DNA of 33,858 nucleotides from Planctomycetota bacterium (GTDB lineage: Bacteria > Planctomycetota > UBA1135 > JAKEFM01): positions 1 through 33,858 of the forward strand of contig JAKEFM010000147.1 of NCBI GenBank assembly GCA_022616055.1, in the 5' to 3' direction. Position numbers and translations under genes: made by a program. The notes below the pieces were generated by a model. It ran no database searches. It was not told the origin of the DNA and saw nothing but the letters and a program-made list of their open reading frames with translations. The stretch's first letter is position 1. The number at the start of each line of letters is the position of its first letter. Positions 15,002-22,773 of this stretch are shown piece by piece.

Positions 15002-17551
15002 CTACTCCCGGTTGATCCTCTCGACCGCCTTCGCCGCCGCCTCGCGCTCGGCCCTCGAGGCCCCCTTCTTGATCGTCTCGACGAGGCGCGGGAGCGCCTC
15101 CTTCGCCTTCATCGTCCCGAGCGACTCGATCGCGCTCACGCGGATCGGCTCGTTCGGGTCGTCGAGCAGCTCGAGGAGCTTCCGGATCCCCTCGCCAGGA
15201 TCCGTGCCGCGCCCCTCGTACCAGTCCTCCCAGCGCTTCTTCTCCTCGTGGTAGAAGCGGATCTGGTCCAGGGCCGCCTTCGCCGCGCTTCGAACATTCG
15301 TGCGGTCGTCGAGAAGCGCCGCGAGAAGGTCCGGAACGGCTTCCTGGGCGACGAGACTCCCGAGCACCTGGCATGCGATCTGCCGGACGTTGGGAGCTGG
15401 ATCCTTGAGGAGGCGACGCGCGATCGGCGCCGCCTCCGGCGAATTCCACGCCTGGACGTACTCGAGGACCTCCACGCGGATCCCCCCGTCCGAGTCCTCG
15501 GCCGCCGCCGTGATCCTCGCGACGACTTCGGGGCTGAAGGCCCGGATCTGCGCCAGCCGCTCGATGCCGACCCGACGGAGGCCCGCGTCCGGGGTGGCGA
15601 GGACCACGTCGAGGAGGAATGCGGTCCATTCCGCGCCTCCCTGATCGGGAACGTTCGACACGACGGCCGCGCGCACACCGTGGTTGGGAGCCTGCTCGAG
15701 GATCCGGGTCATCGCCGGAATGGCGACGGGAGATGGGAAGCTCGCCAGGTAGCCCGCAGCCCACTCGAGAGGCGCCGCCCCATGCTGTCCCAGGAGGGTC
15801 TCCCGGGAGGTCGTGAACGCCACGATGCACTCCGCCGCCTCGCGGGGCGCCGTCTTTCCCATGGCGAGGAGGGCGGGGCCGACCAAGTCCCAGTTCCGGT
15901 TGTTCGGCCGCGTCCGGAGCGCCTCCGCCATGGCAGGGCCGAGGGCCGCCGCGCGGAGTTTCAACGCCACGAACAGGGCCTCCTCGCGGACCAGGGGGTC
16001 AGTCTCCGGAGCAAGCGCGCTCCCGAGGAGAGCCGCGACGCGCTTCGCCCCCTCTCCCAGCAGGCCTTCGACCTTACCCTCGAGGACGCGGAGGACGGCG
16101 GCCCGGCTCGCATAGTCGGGAACGCGATCGTAGAGGTCGCACAGGTCGGGGACGTCCTCGGGAGTGGCGACGGCAAGGAGAGCCTGCGCGACCGGAGCGC
16201 CCGCCGCCGCGAGACCCGGCATGCCGGCGAAGGCCTTCGCGACGACCGGGAAGTCGCCCTTGGCCCCCGAAGCCTGGACCATGGTCGCGAGGAATTGGGC
16301 GTACCGGTCGGCGAGTGTGGGTTTTTCCCTCGAGGGATCCCGGAAACCGTGGCGTCGGACGACGGCCGGGGCGATCTCGAGGGCCTTCGGCAGATCCTCG
16401 TGACGCAACCCCCCTCTCGGAAGCCGCTCGAGCGCGGACATGGCCCCTTCGAAGACCGCGCTCTGTTCGTCGAGGAGGAGCGGGAGGAGGAGAGGCACCG
16501 CGGCCGGCCCGACGAGGTTCTGCGCGGAGCCTGCCAGGGAGCGGCGAACGTCGACGCTCGGGTCCGCGACCAGCGGAGCGAGCGCCGCGCGGATCGCGGA
16601 GGGATCGAAGGGCTCGGGGGACGAGGTCTTGGGAAGGGCATCGAGCGCCTGCCGCCGCACGCTCGGATCGGCGTCCCGGAGAAGGCGGAGGGCGACAGGC
16701 CTAGAGTCGCTCCATTCGCGCCTCGTCAGCATCTGCGCCATGGTCTGGCGAACTCGCGCGTCGGGGTCGGCGAGGAGGGTCTCCTTCGCCGCCTCGGGCA
16801 GTGTCAGGAAGAAGTACTGGACGAGCGTGGACCGCACGCCGGAGTCGGGATCGGCGGCGAGCGCGGCGAGCCGACCCCGGATCGCCTCGGGGAAGTTCCG
16901 GAGGCCGCGCAGCGCGAGCTGCCTCGTCAGCGGGTCCCGGTCCCCGAGGTAGCGGCCTGCGACGGCGGTCCAGCGAGCCCCGGAGTACGGGACGGATCCG
17001 CCCTCGCGGACCCCCGCGACGAAGGCCTCCATCGCCCGGCGCCGCAGGAGGTCGTCGGGAGAGTCGGCGAGCCGCTCGAGGAGGCCGAGGCTCGCCTCCC
17101 CCCCGATCTTTGCGGCTGCCCCGACGAGCGCGTCCCGCGTTGCGGTCGAGATCGACGGATCGTCGATCCAACTCCCGAGGGAGGGGACCGCAGCCTCCCC
17201 GATCCAGGTGATCTCCTCGACGACCTCCTTCGCGAGGCCGGGCTCCCGCTCCATCTTCTGCACCGCGTCGCGGACGCGGACGGCGATCGGGGAATCCCCG
17301 CCGGGCCGCGGGGAGCCCGGTCCCTTCCCCATCCTCGGCGCGAGCTCCGCGAGGCGCCTGCGCGCCTCGGAAGCGACGGCGGGATCCGGCGCCGAAGATG
17401 CCTCCTGAAGGAGCCCCTCGGCGCGCACGAGATCCCCCATCTCGAGGGCGAGCTTCGCGCGGGAGAGGGTCGTCGCGGGATCCGCCGCGGGCCTCGTCGT
17501 CTGGCACGCGAGGAAGGACGCGAGGAGGAAGACGATCGTGGTCGGGTTCAC
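15002..17551 (-). CDS. HEAT-repeat lipoprotein
   Basis: 849 residues. The N-terminus 'NPTTIVFLLASFLAC' is a lipoprotein-like signal with Cys16, so the protein is probably lipid-anchored. A TPR-like segment (LALEMGDLVRAEGLLQEA) precedes about fifteen HEAT/armadillo-type helical repeats, recognisable by recurring motifs such as DPSVRRQALDALP, DPDARVRQTMAQML, 'DPAPNVRQIACQVLGSL' and DPNEPIRVSAIESLG. HEAT solenoids are binding scaffolds; the partner is unknown. The start is taken as GTG 17551 because AGGAG lies 8 nt upstream; an ATG at 17611 would bury the signal peptide. It follows the kinase/regulator pair by 89 nt on the same strand, so it may be expressed with it. Confidence 0.85.
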   Translation of the reverse strand: MNPTTIVFLLASFLACQTTRPAADPATTLSRAKLALEMGDLVRAEGLLQEASSAPDPAVASEARRRLAELAPRMGKGPGSPRPGGDSPIAVRVRDAVQKMEREPGLAKEVVEEITWIGEAAVPSLGSWIDDPSISTATRDALVGAAAKIGGEASLGLLERLADSPDDLLRRRAMEAFVAGVREGGSVPYSGARWTAVAGRYLGDRDPLTRQLALRGLRNFPEAIRGRLAALAADPDSGVRSTLVQYFFLTLPEAAKETLLADPDARVRQTMAQMLTRREWSDSRPVALRLLRDADPSVRRQALDALPKTSSPEPFDPSAIRAALAPLVADPSVDVRRSLAGSAQNLVGPAAVPLLLPLLLDEQSAVFEGAMSALERLPRGGLRHEDLPKALEIAPAVVRRHGFRDPSREKPTLADRYAQFLATMVQASGAKGDFPVVAKAFAGMPGLAAAGAPVAQALLAVATPEDVPDLCDLYDRVPDYASRAAVLRVLEGKVEGLLGEGAKRVAALLGSALAPETDPLVREEALFVALKLRAAALGPAMAEALRTRPNNRNWDLVGPALLAMGKTAPREAAECIVAFTTSRETLLGQHGAAPLEWAAGYLASFPSPVAIPAMTRILEQAPNHGVRAAVVSNVPDQGGAEWTAFLLDVVLATPDAGLRRVGIERLAQIRAFSPEVVARITAAAEDSDGGIRVEVLEYVQAWNSPEAAPIARRLLKDPAPNVRQIACQVLGSLVAQEAVPDLLAALLDDRTNVRSAAKAALDQIRFYHEEKKRWEDWYEGRGTDPGEGIRKLLELLDDPNEPIRVSAIESLGTMKAKEALPRLVETIKKGASRAEREAAAKAVERINRE

Positions 17552-17640
17552 GGCGGGTGCTCCTGTCTCGTCGGCGCCCATTGGACCGCCCGGCGCGCGG
17601 CCGGTGTTCACCGTCCGACGACGCGCCCGTCAACGAGTTG

Positions 17641-18330
17641 TCACAGGACGAGCCGGTACCCGACGCGATGCACGGTGAGGAGGTGGGCGGGGCGGTCGGG
17701 ATCCGCCTCGACCTTCGCACGGAGGCGGTTCATGTGGGTGTCGACGGTGCGCGGGCCGACGAGGACGGAGGCCCCCCAGACCTCGTCGAGGAACTTCTCC
17801 CGCGTCACGACGCGCCCCTCGTTCGCCGCGAGGAGGCGGAGCATCGCGGCCTCCTTTCTCGAGAGGGGGAACTCCCGCTTCCCCCGCCGCACCACGAACG
17901 CCTCGAAGTCGACGACGCGATCCCCGATCGCGAGGGTCGGCGCGACGGCGTCGACCGGCCGGCGCTTCGCGCGGCGCAGGAGCGCGCCGACGCGGGCGAG
18001 GATCTCGCGCAGGGAGAAGGGCTTCGTCACGTAGTCGTCGGCCCCGATCTCGAGGCCGAGGACCCGGTCGACCTCCTCGGAGCGGACCGTGAGGAAGAGG
18101 ACCGGGAGCTGGAACCCCCGCCGGCGGACCTCGCGACAGACGTCGAACCCGTTCTTCCGCGGCATCGCGACGTCGAGGATCGCGAGGTCGAAGTGCTCCC
18201 CGAGGAGGCGGTCGAGCCCCTGCGCGCCGTCGGGCGCCGTCTCGACCCGATACCCCTCGGCGACGAGGGCGTCGGCGAGGCCCTGGCGGAGCGCCGGGTC
18301 GTCCTCGACGATGAGGATCTTCGCGCTCAC
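17641..18330 (-). CDS. OmpR/PhoB-type response regulator
   Basis: 229 residues. The receiver domain has ILIVEDD (acidic Glu9-Asp10-Asp11), LAILDVAMPRKNGFD with phospho-acceptor Asp53, LFLTVRS with Thr81, and DDYVTKPFSLREIL with Lys103. A winged-helix DNA-binding domain spans about 130-229 (LSRKEAAMLRLLAANEGRVV, 'VWGASVLVGPRTVDTHMNRL', VHRVGYRLVL). It would be phosphorylated by the kinase encoded just before it and bind promoter DNA. The GTG start at 18330 overlaps the kinase stop in GTGA, which fixes the start and implies coupled translation. Confidence 0.95.
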   Translation of the reverse strand: MSAKILIVEDDPALRQGLADALVAEGYRVETAPDGAQGLDRLLGEHFDLAILDVAMPRKNGFDVCREVRRRGFQLPVLFLTVRSEEVDRVLGLEIGADDYVTKPFSLREILARVGALLRRAKRRPVDAVAPTLAIGDRVVDFEAFVVRRGKREFPLSRKEAAMLRLLAANEGRVVTREKFLDEVWGASVLVGPRTVDTHMNRLRAKVEADPDRPAHLLTVHRVGYRLVL

Positions 18331-20246
18331 GAGGCGGACTCCTCTGCCGGGAGGGCGAGGGTGAACACGCTCCCCCCTCCCTCGCGCGGTGCGACGGAGA
18401 GCGTCCCGCCGTTCGCCTCGACGATTCGCCGCGCGAGGGCGAGCCCGACGCCGAGGCCCTGCCGCGCGTCCGCCACCGCGTCGGAGCCTCGGGCGAAGAG
18501 GTCGAAGATCGCCTCGGCCTCCCCCGGCGGAATCCCCGGTCCCCGATCGGCGACCTCGAAGCGGTAGGTCGTCCCGTCGCGGAGGCCGCGGAGGAGGACC
18601 TCGGGTTTCTCCCCGCCGTGCTTGATCGCGTTGTCGAGGAGGTCGAGGAGGGCCTGGACGATCCCGCTCGGCTCCGCGCGGACGGAGGCTTCCTCCTCGG
18701 CGACCTCGACCTCGAAGCGCGCGCCCGACCGATCGGCGACCGGCCCGAAGGTTTCCGCCGCGGTCCGGAGGATCCCGCCCGCAGCGACGGGGGCGAGGGC
18801 GCCGGAAGGACCCCGCCGCTCTCGGCGCCCGAGCGCGAGGACGCGGTCGATCAGGTCCGAAAGCCGCTCCGACTCCCGGCGGATCGCCCCGACCCACTCG
18901 CGGCGCTTTCCCTCGGGCGCGCCCTTCCCGTCCTCGAGCATCTCCCCGTAGAGCCGGATCGAAGCGAGGGGGGTCTTCAGCTCGTGGGTGACGGCGGAGA
19001 GGAAGTCGGACTTCGCGCGCGCCGCCTCGACCTCCCGCCGCGCGGCGCGGGCCGTGAGGGCCGCGGCCCCCGCGATCGTCCCCCCGAGGAGCACGAGGAG
19101 GGCCCCGAGGAGGAAGGGCCTCGCTCCCGTCGCCGGAGCCGCGGGCTCGAATCCTCGAGGGAGGCCGACGCGCAGGAGGCCGCCCGTCCCTGCCACCTCG
19201 GCCTCCCCTTCGAGGCTCCCCGGCCCCGCCGAGCCCTGGACCGGGAGACCTTCGACGCGCGCGAGGGCGCCGGAGGCGGGGAAGGCCGCAGCGAGGAATC
19301 GCTCGGGGGAGACGAGGAGGCCGGTTCTCCCCCCTGCCGTCCGGGGCGCGAGCACGGCGATCGCCTCGCCGACGGGGGAGCGGCCTCCCGCCGAGAGGAG
19401 CGCGTCGGAGGCGCCCGCGAGGCGCTCAAGGAGGCCTCGTCGTCGCGAGGCCTCTCGGATGCGCGAGGCAGCGGCCTCGATCGAGGCTCCCCGCAGGGCG
19501 CCCGCCTCGTCGAGTTCCGCGAGGAACGCTCGCGCGTCGGGCACCTCTCGCGCCTCGAGGTCGTCGAGAAGGGCGACGGTCTCCGCCTCCCCACCTCCGA
19601 GGTCCCCCGATTCCCGGAGGAGCCGCACGCGCGCGAGTCGGGCGAGGGCACGCGCGCGCGAGGAGGAGGTCGCCTTCGTCTCGAGGACGGGGGCGAGTCG
19701 TCCGAGGGCCGCCGAGCGGTCCCCGCGCCGCAGGTCGTGGCAGGCGCGGGCGAGCGCGACGCTCGCCTTCAGGCCCGGGTCGTTCGCCGCCCGATCCGCC
19801 TCGTCGAAGGCGCCCTCGGCCCCGAGGGGATCGGCGCGCGCGAACTCGCGGAAGGCCGCCTCCTCGAGCCAGGACTCGACGCGGACGCGCTCCGATTCGG
19901 GGGGAGAGTCGACGGGAGCGGTCGCCGGCCCGGTCGGATGGAGGACCTTCCCGGCCGCGTCCAGCGCGAAGGCGAGCTCGACGAAGGGCCGCTCCGCGGT
20001 GAAGGCGTCGAGAGCGGCGACTGCGCCGGGATCCGGAGCCCGCGCGCCGAGATCGGCTGCGAGACGGTCGAGATCCCGTGCGAGGGATTCGGCCACGAGC
20101 CTCACGGTCTGACGCGCCCGCTCGCGTGCGCGGAGGTGCTCCGCCTCGACGTCGCGCTGGAGCGCGAAGAGCCCATAGGCGGTGAGGGCAAGCGCCCCTC
20201 CGGCGACGAGGAGGGGAGCCGTCCGCGCTCGGCGACCCTGGCGCAT
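18327..20246 (-). CDS. Membrane sensor histidine kinase
   Basis: 639 residues from ATG 20246. TM1 at about 10-28, an extracytoplasmic sensor region of about 350 residues with mostly helical, Ala/Arg-rich sequence and no named domain, TM2 at about 377-398, then HisKA and HATPase_c. The H box is 'SAVTHELKTPLASIRLYGEM' with phospho-acceptor His421. The N box is LLDLLDNAIKHGG, G1 is VADRGPGIPPGEAE, the F box is IFDLFARGSD and G2 is 'GLGVGLALARRIVEANGG'. All catalytic boxes are intact. The large sensor region is unusual and the signal is unknown. A TTG at 20252 is an alternative start; neither has a clear Shine-Dalgarno. The stop overlaps the response-regulator start. Confidence 0.93.
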   Translation of the reverse strand: MRQGRRARTAPLLVAGGALALTAYGLFALQRDVEAEHLRARERARQTVRLVAESLARDLDRLAADLGARAPDPGAVAALDAFTAERPFVELAFALDAAGKVLHPTGPATAPVDSPPESERVRVESWLEEAAFREFARADPLGAEGAFDEADRAANDPGLKASVALARACHDLRRGDRSAALGRLAPVLETKATSSSRARALARLARVRLLRESGDLGGGEAETVALLDDLEAREVPDARAFLAELDEAGALRGASIEAAASRIREASRRRGLLERLAGASDALLSAGGRSPVGEAIAVLAPRTAGGRTGLLVSPERFLAAAFPASGALARVEGLPVQGSAGPGSLEGEAEVAGTGGLLRVGLPRGFEPAAPATGARPFLLGALLVLLGGTIAGAAALTARAARREVEAARAKSDFLSAVTHELKTPLASIRLYGEMLEDGKGAPEGKRREWVGAIRRESERLSDLIDRVLALGRRERRGPSGALAPVAAGGILRTAAETFGPVADRSGARFEVEVAEEEASVRAEPSGIVQALLDLLDNAIKHGGEKPEVLLRGLRDGTTYRFEVADRGPGIPPGEAEAIFDLFARGSDAVADARQGLGVGLALARRIVEANGGTLSVAPREGGGSVFTLALPAEESAS

Positions 20247-20302
20247 CCGCAACCGTGACGGGGGACAGGAGATTCTATTCCCCGAGGCGGCGCGGGGCGG
20301 GG

Positions 20303-21610
20303 TCAGCGCCGCCGGGCCTTCTTCGGCCCCTTCCCCGGTCGGGCGGCGGGACGGGCCTTCGCGCTCGGCTTCGACTTCGCGGGCTTCTTCGCCGGGCGGG
20401 CCGCCGCGACGACCTTCGCGGTGCCCACGGGCCCGGACTCCTCCCGGATGACGATGCCGCGGGCGCGCAGCTCCTCGATCAGGCGCTTGGCGGGGACGGA
20501 GGTCTCCTGGCGCAGCACGCCCGTCTCCTTGATCTCGCCGAAGGCGGACAGTCGGGCGACGGCGGCGGCGGGGAAGGCGGTCGTGCGCCCCATCGCCGAG
20601 ATCCCCATCTCGGGCTCGCCGTGGTCGACGACCTCGAAGAGGCGGCGGACGCGCCGGCCCTTCTCGGATCCCGTCGCCCAGACGCGGAGGAGGACCGCGT
20701 CGCGGCCGACGCCGCCGAGGGTGTTCTCGAGGAGACGCTCGAAGACCGCTCGCGGCGCGACGTCGGCGGAGCCGACGCGCACGGGCTTCCGGGAGGCGAG
20801 GCCGAGGTCGAACATCGCCCGCATCAGGGCTGCGTGGCCGGGGTAGCGGATCGTTTTGTCGTCCATCTCCCGCACTTTTCCGGCCATCGTCTCGGGGAGG
20901 GTCGAGAGCCCCCCCGAGGTGAGGAACGCCTCGAGCCTCCCGAACGGGGGAGGGAACTCGATCTCCTCGATCTCCGTGAGGGCCGGGAGCCCCTCGACTT
21001 TCCCGTCGCGGATCACCATCGCCGGCTCGACGTACTCGTTGACGAGGCCTCCGGCGGAAAAGACGAGCTGGTAGCGCAGCGGACCGTGAGGCTTGAGCGG
21101 AAGGCCGCCGCAGCGGACGCGGATCTCCTCGATCGGGTCGAGGCCGGACGCGGCTTCGGCGGCGAGGACGGTACCGAGGCCGGGGACGAGCCCGCAGTCG
21201 GGGAGCACGCGGATCCCGGCCGCCTTCGCCTCCCCGTCGAGGGTGTGCTGGCGGCGGACGACCTCGTCGTTGCCGCCGAGGTCGCAGAAATGCGTCTTCG
21301 CCTCGATCGCCGCGCGCGTGAGCCCCTCGTTGAAGGAGTAGGGGACCGCCGAGATCGCGGCGTCGACCGTCTTCAGGACGGAGACCGCCGCGGCGCGGTC
21401 GGCCGCGTCGAGGCGGACCATCTCGAGGCGAGCGAGGCCGGTGCGCGAGGCGCCGCGGGCCGGCTTCGCCTTCTCCGCGACGGCGAGGGCGTCCTTCGCC
21501 CGGGAGAGCTCCTGGTCGGCGACGAAGACCATGTCGACGCCCGGGGAGCGCGCGAGGTCGTAGGCCGCCGCGGCCCCCATGCGCCCCCCGCCGATGACGA
21601 GGAACTTCAC
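20303..21610 (-). CDS. Saccharopine dehydrogenase-like oxidoreductase with a basic tail
   Basis: 435 residues. The Rossmann start 'FLVIGGGRMGAAAAYDLA' binds NAD(P). Then come DAAISAVPYSFNEGLTRAAI, THFCDLGGNDEVV, 'LPDCGLVPGLGTVLAAEAA' and a C-terminal catalytic domain of the saccharopine dehydrogenase/carboxynorspermidine synthase fold. The exact substrate cannot be told; lysine metabolism or a related imino-acid reduction is likely. The last 35 residues or so are an extra Lys/Ala/Pro/Arg tail (KKPAKSKPSAKARPAARPGK), not part of the enzyme fold. The GTG start at 21610 has GGAGG 5 nt upstream. It lies 25 nt after transaldolase and 56 nt before the kinase gene. Confidence 0.87.
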   Translation of the reverse strand: MKFLVIGGGRMGAAAAYDLARSPGVDMVFVADQELSRAKDALAVAEKAKPARGASRTGLARLEMVRLDAADRAAAVSVLKTVDAAISAVPYSFNEGLTRAAIEAKTHFCDLGGNDEVVRRQHTLDGEAKAAGIRVLPDCGLVPGLGTVLAAEAASGLDPIEEIRVRCGGLPLKPHGPLRYQLVFSAGGLVNEYVEPAMVIRDGKVEGLPALTEIEEIEFPPPFGRLEAFLTSGGLSTLPETMAGKVREMDDKTIRYPGHAALMRAMFDLGLASRKPVRVGSADVAPRAVFERLLENTLGGVGRDAVLLRVWATGSEKGRRVRRLFEVVDHGEPEMGISAMGRTTAFPAAAVARLSAFGEIKETGVLRQETSVPAKRLIEELRARGIVIREESGPVGTAKVVAAARPAKKPAKSKPSAKARPAARPGKGPKKARRR

Positions 21611-21635
21611 GACCGCCTCCGCTCCTCCCGTCGGG

Positions 21636-22730
21636 TCAGGCCCGGGCGAGGAGGGCGCCCCGGCGCTCCTCGATCGCGGCGAGGAGCGAGTCGTAGGACT
21701 TCGCGAAGGCGTCGACCCCCTCGTCCTGGAGCTTCCCGCAGACCGCCTCGAGGTCGATCCCGAGGGAGGCGATCCGGGCGAGGAGCGCCCGGGCCTCCTC
21801 GAGCCCCTCCCCGACGACGCTCTCCGTCGCGCCGTGGTCGAGGAAGGCGGTGAGCGTCTGCGGGGGCACGGTGTTGACGGTGTCGGGACCGACCAGCTCG
21901 TCGACGTACTTCGTGTCGGGATAGCGCGGGTTCTTCGTCCCCGTGCTCCCCCACAGGACGCGCTGGATCGCGGCCCCCTTCGAGGCGAGGGCTCGGAAGG
22001 GCTCCCCCGAGAAGAAGGCCCGGAACTCGGCGTAGATCGTCTTCGCGTTCGCCACCGCCGCGCGCCCCTGGAGGGAGGGGTCGGCGAGCTTCCCGTCGAG
22101 GGCCGTGTCGACCCGGCTCACGAAGACGCTCGCGACGGAGGCGACCGACCGGAGGTCGCGTCCGCGGCGGGAGCGCTCCGCGAGCCCCTCGACGTAGGCC
22201 TTCGCGACTCCCTCGTAGTGACGGCAGGAGAAGATCAGGGTCGCGTTGATGTTCACCCCCTCGGCCGTGGCGCGCCGGATCGCCTCCCACCCCTCGCGGG
22301 TGGCCGGGATCTTGATCATCGCGTTCGGGCGTCGCACGAGGGCGAAGAGGCGCGTCGCCTCGGCGAAGGTCGCCTCGGCGTCGCGCGCGAGGGAGGGGCG
22401 GACCTCGAGGCTCACGAACCCGTCCCGCCCGCTCGTCGCGTCGTAGGTCGGCCGGAGGACGTCGGCCGCGCGCGCGACGTCCTCGATCATCAGCCGCTCG
22501 GCGATCGCCGCGGCGGCGAGCCCCTGGCGGGCGAGCGGGGCGATCCCCGCGTCGTAGGCCGGGGTCGTCCGGATCGCCTTCTCGAAGATCGTCGGGTTGG
22601 TCGTCACCCCCGAGACCCCGTCCTGCTCCGTCATCCGGGCGAGCTCCCCGCGGTCGAGGAGGCCGCGGTCGATGTAGTCGAGCCAGAGGCTCTGCCCGAT
22701 GCGGCGCAGGCGTTCGGCGCGCGGGTTCAT
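21636..22730 (-). CDS. tal: Transaldolase
   Basis: 364 residues, the length of the long bacterial Tal type. It transfers dihydroxyacetone units in the non-oxidative pentose phosphate pathway. Motifs: LWLDYIDRGLL (15-25), 'GVSGVTTNPTIFEKAI' (38-53), SLEVRPSLARDAE, NAMIKIPATREGW with Schiff-base Lys140, GVNINATLIFS, 'VASVFVSRVDTALDGKL' and VLWGSTGTKNPRYPDTKYVDEL. The ATG at 22730 gives the standard N-terminus. No Shine-Dalgarno is clear. It is the first gene of a co-directional run that continues to the oxidoreductase 25 nt downstream. Confidence 0.95.
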   Translation of the reverse strand: MNPRAERLRRIGQSLWLDYIDRGLLDRGELARMTEQDGVSGVTTNPTIFEKAIRTTPAYDAGIAPLARQGLAAAAIAERLMIEDVARAADVLRPTYDATSGRDGFVSLEVRPSLARDAEATFAEATRLFALVRRPNAMIKIPATREGWEAIRRATAEGVNINATLIFSCRHYEGVAKAYVEGLAERSRRGRDLRSVASVASVFVSRVDTALDGKLADPSLQGRAAVANAKTIYAEFRAFFSGEPFRALASKGAAIQRVLWGSTGTKNPRYPDTKYVDELVGPDTVNTVPPQTLTAFLDHGATESVVGEGLEEARALLARIASLGIDLEAVCGKLQDEGVDAFAKSYDSLLAAIEERRGALLARA

Positions 22731-22773
22731 GCGGAGAGAGGGTAGCCGGCCCGGAAGGGACGCGCCATCGGGC

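Noticed and set aside
14855..18034. 1059-codon open frame on the plus strand
   Set aside because: Antisense to the HEAT lipoprotein and response regulator; low-complexity Arg/Glu/Gly composition with no family motif.
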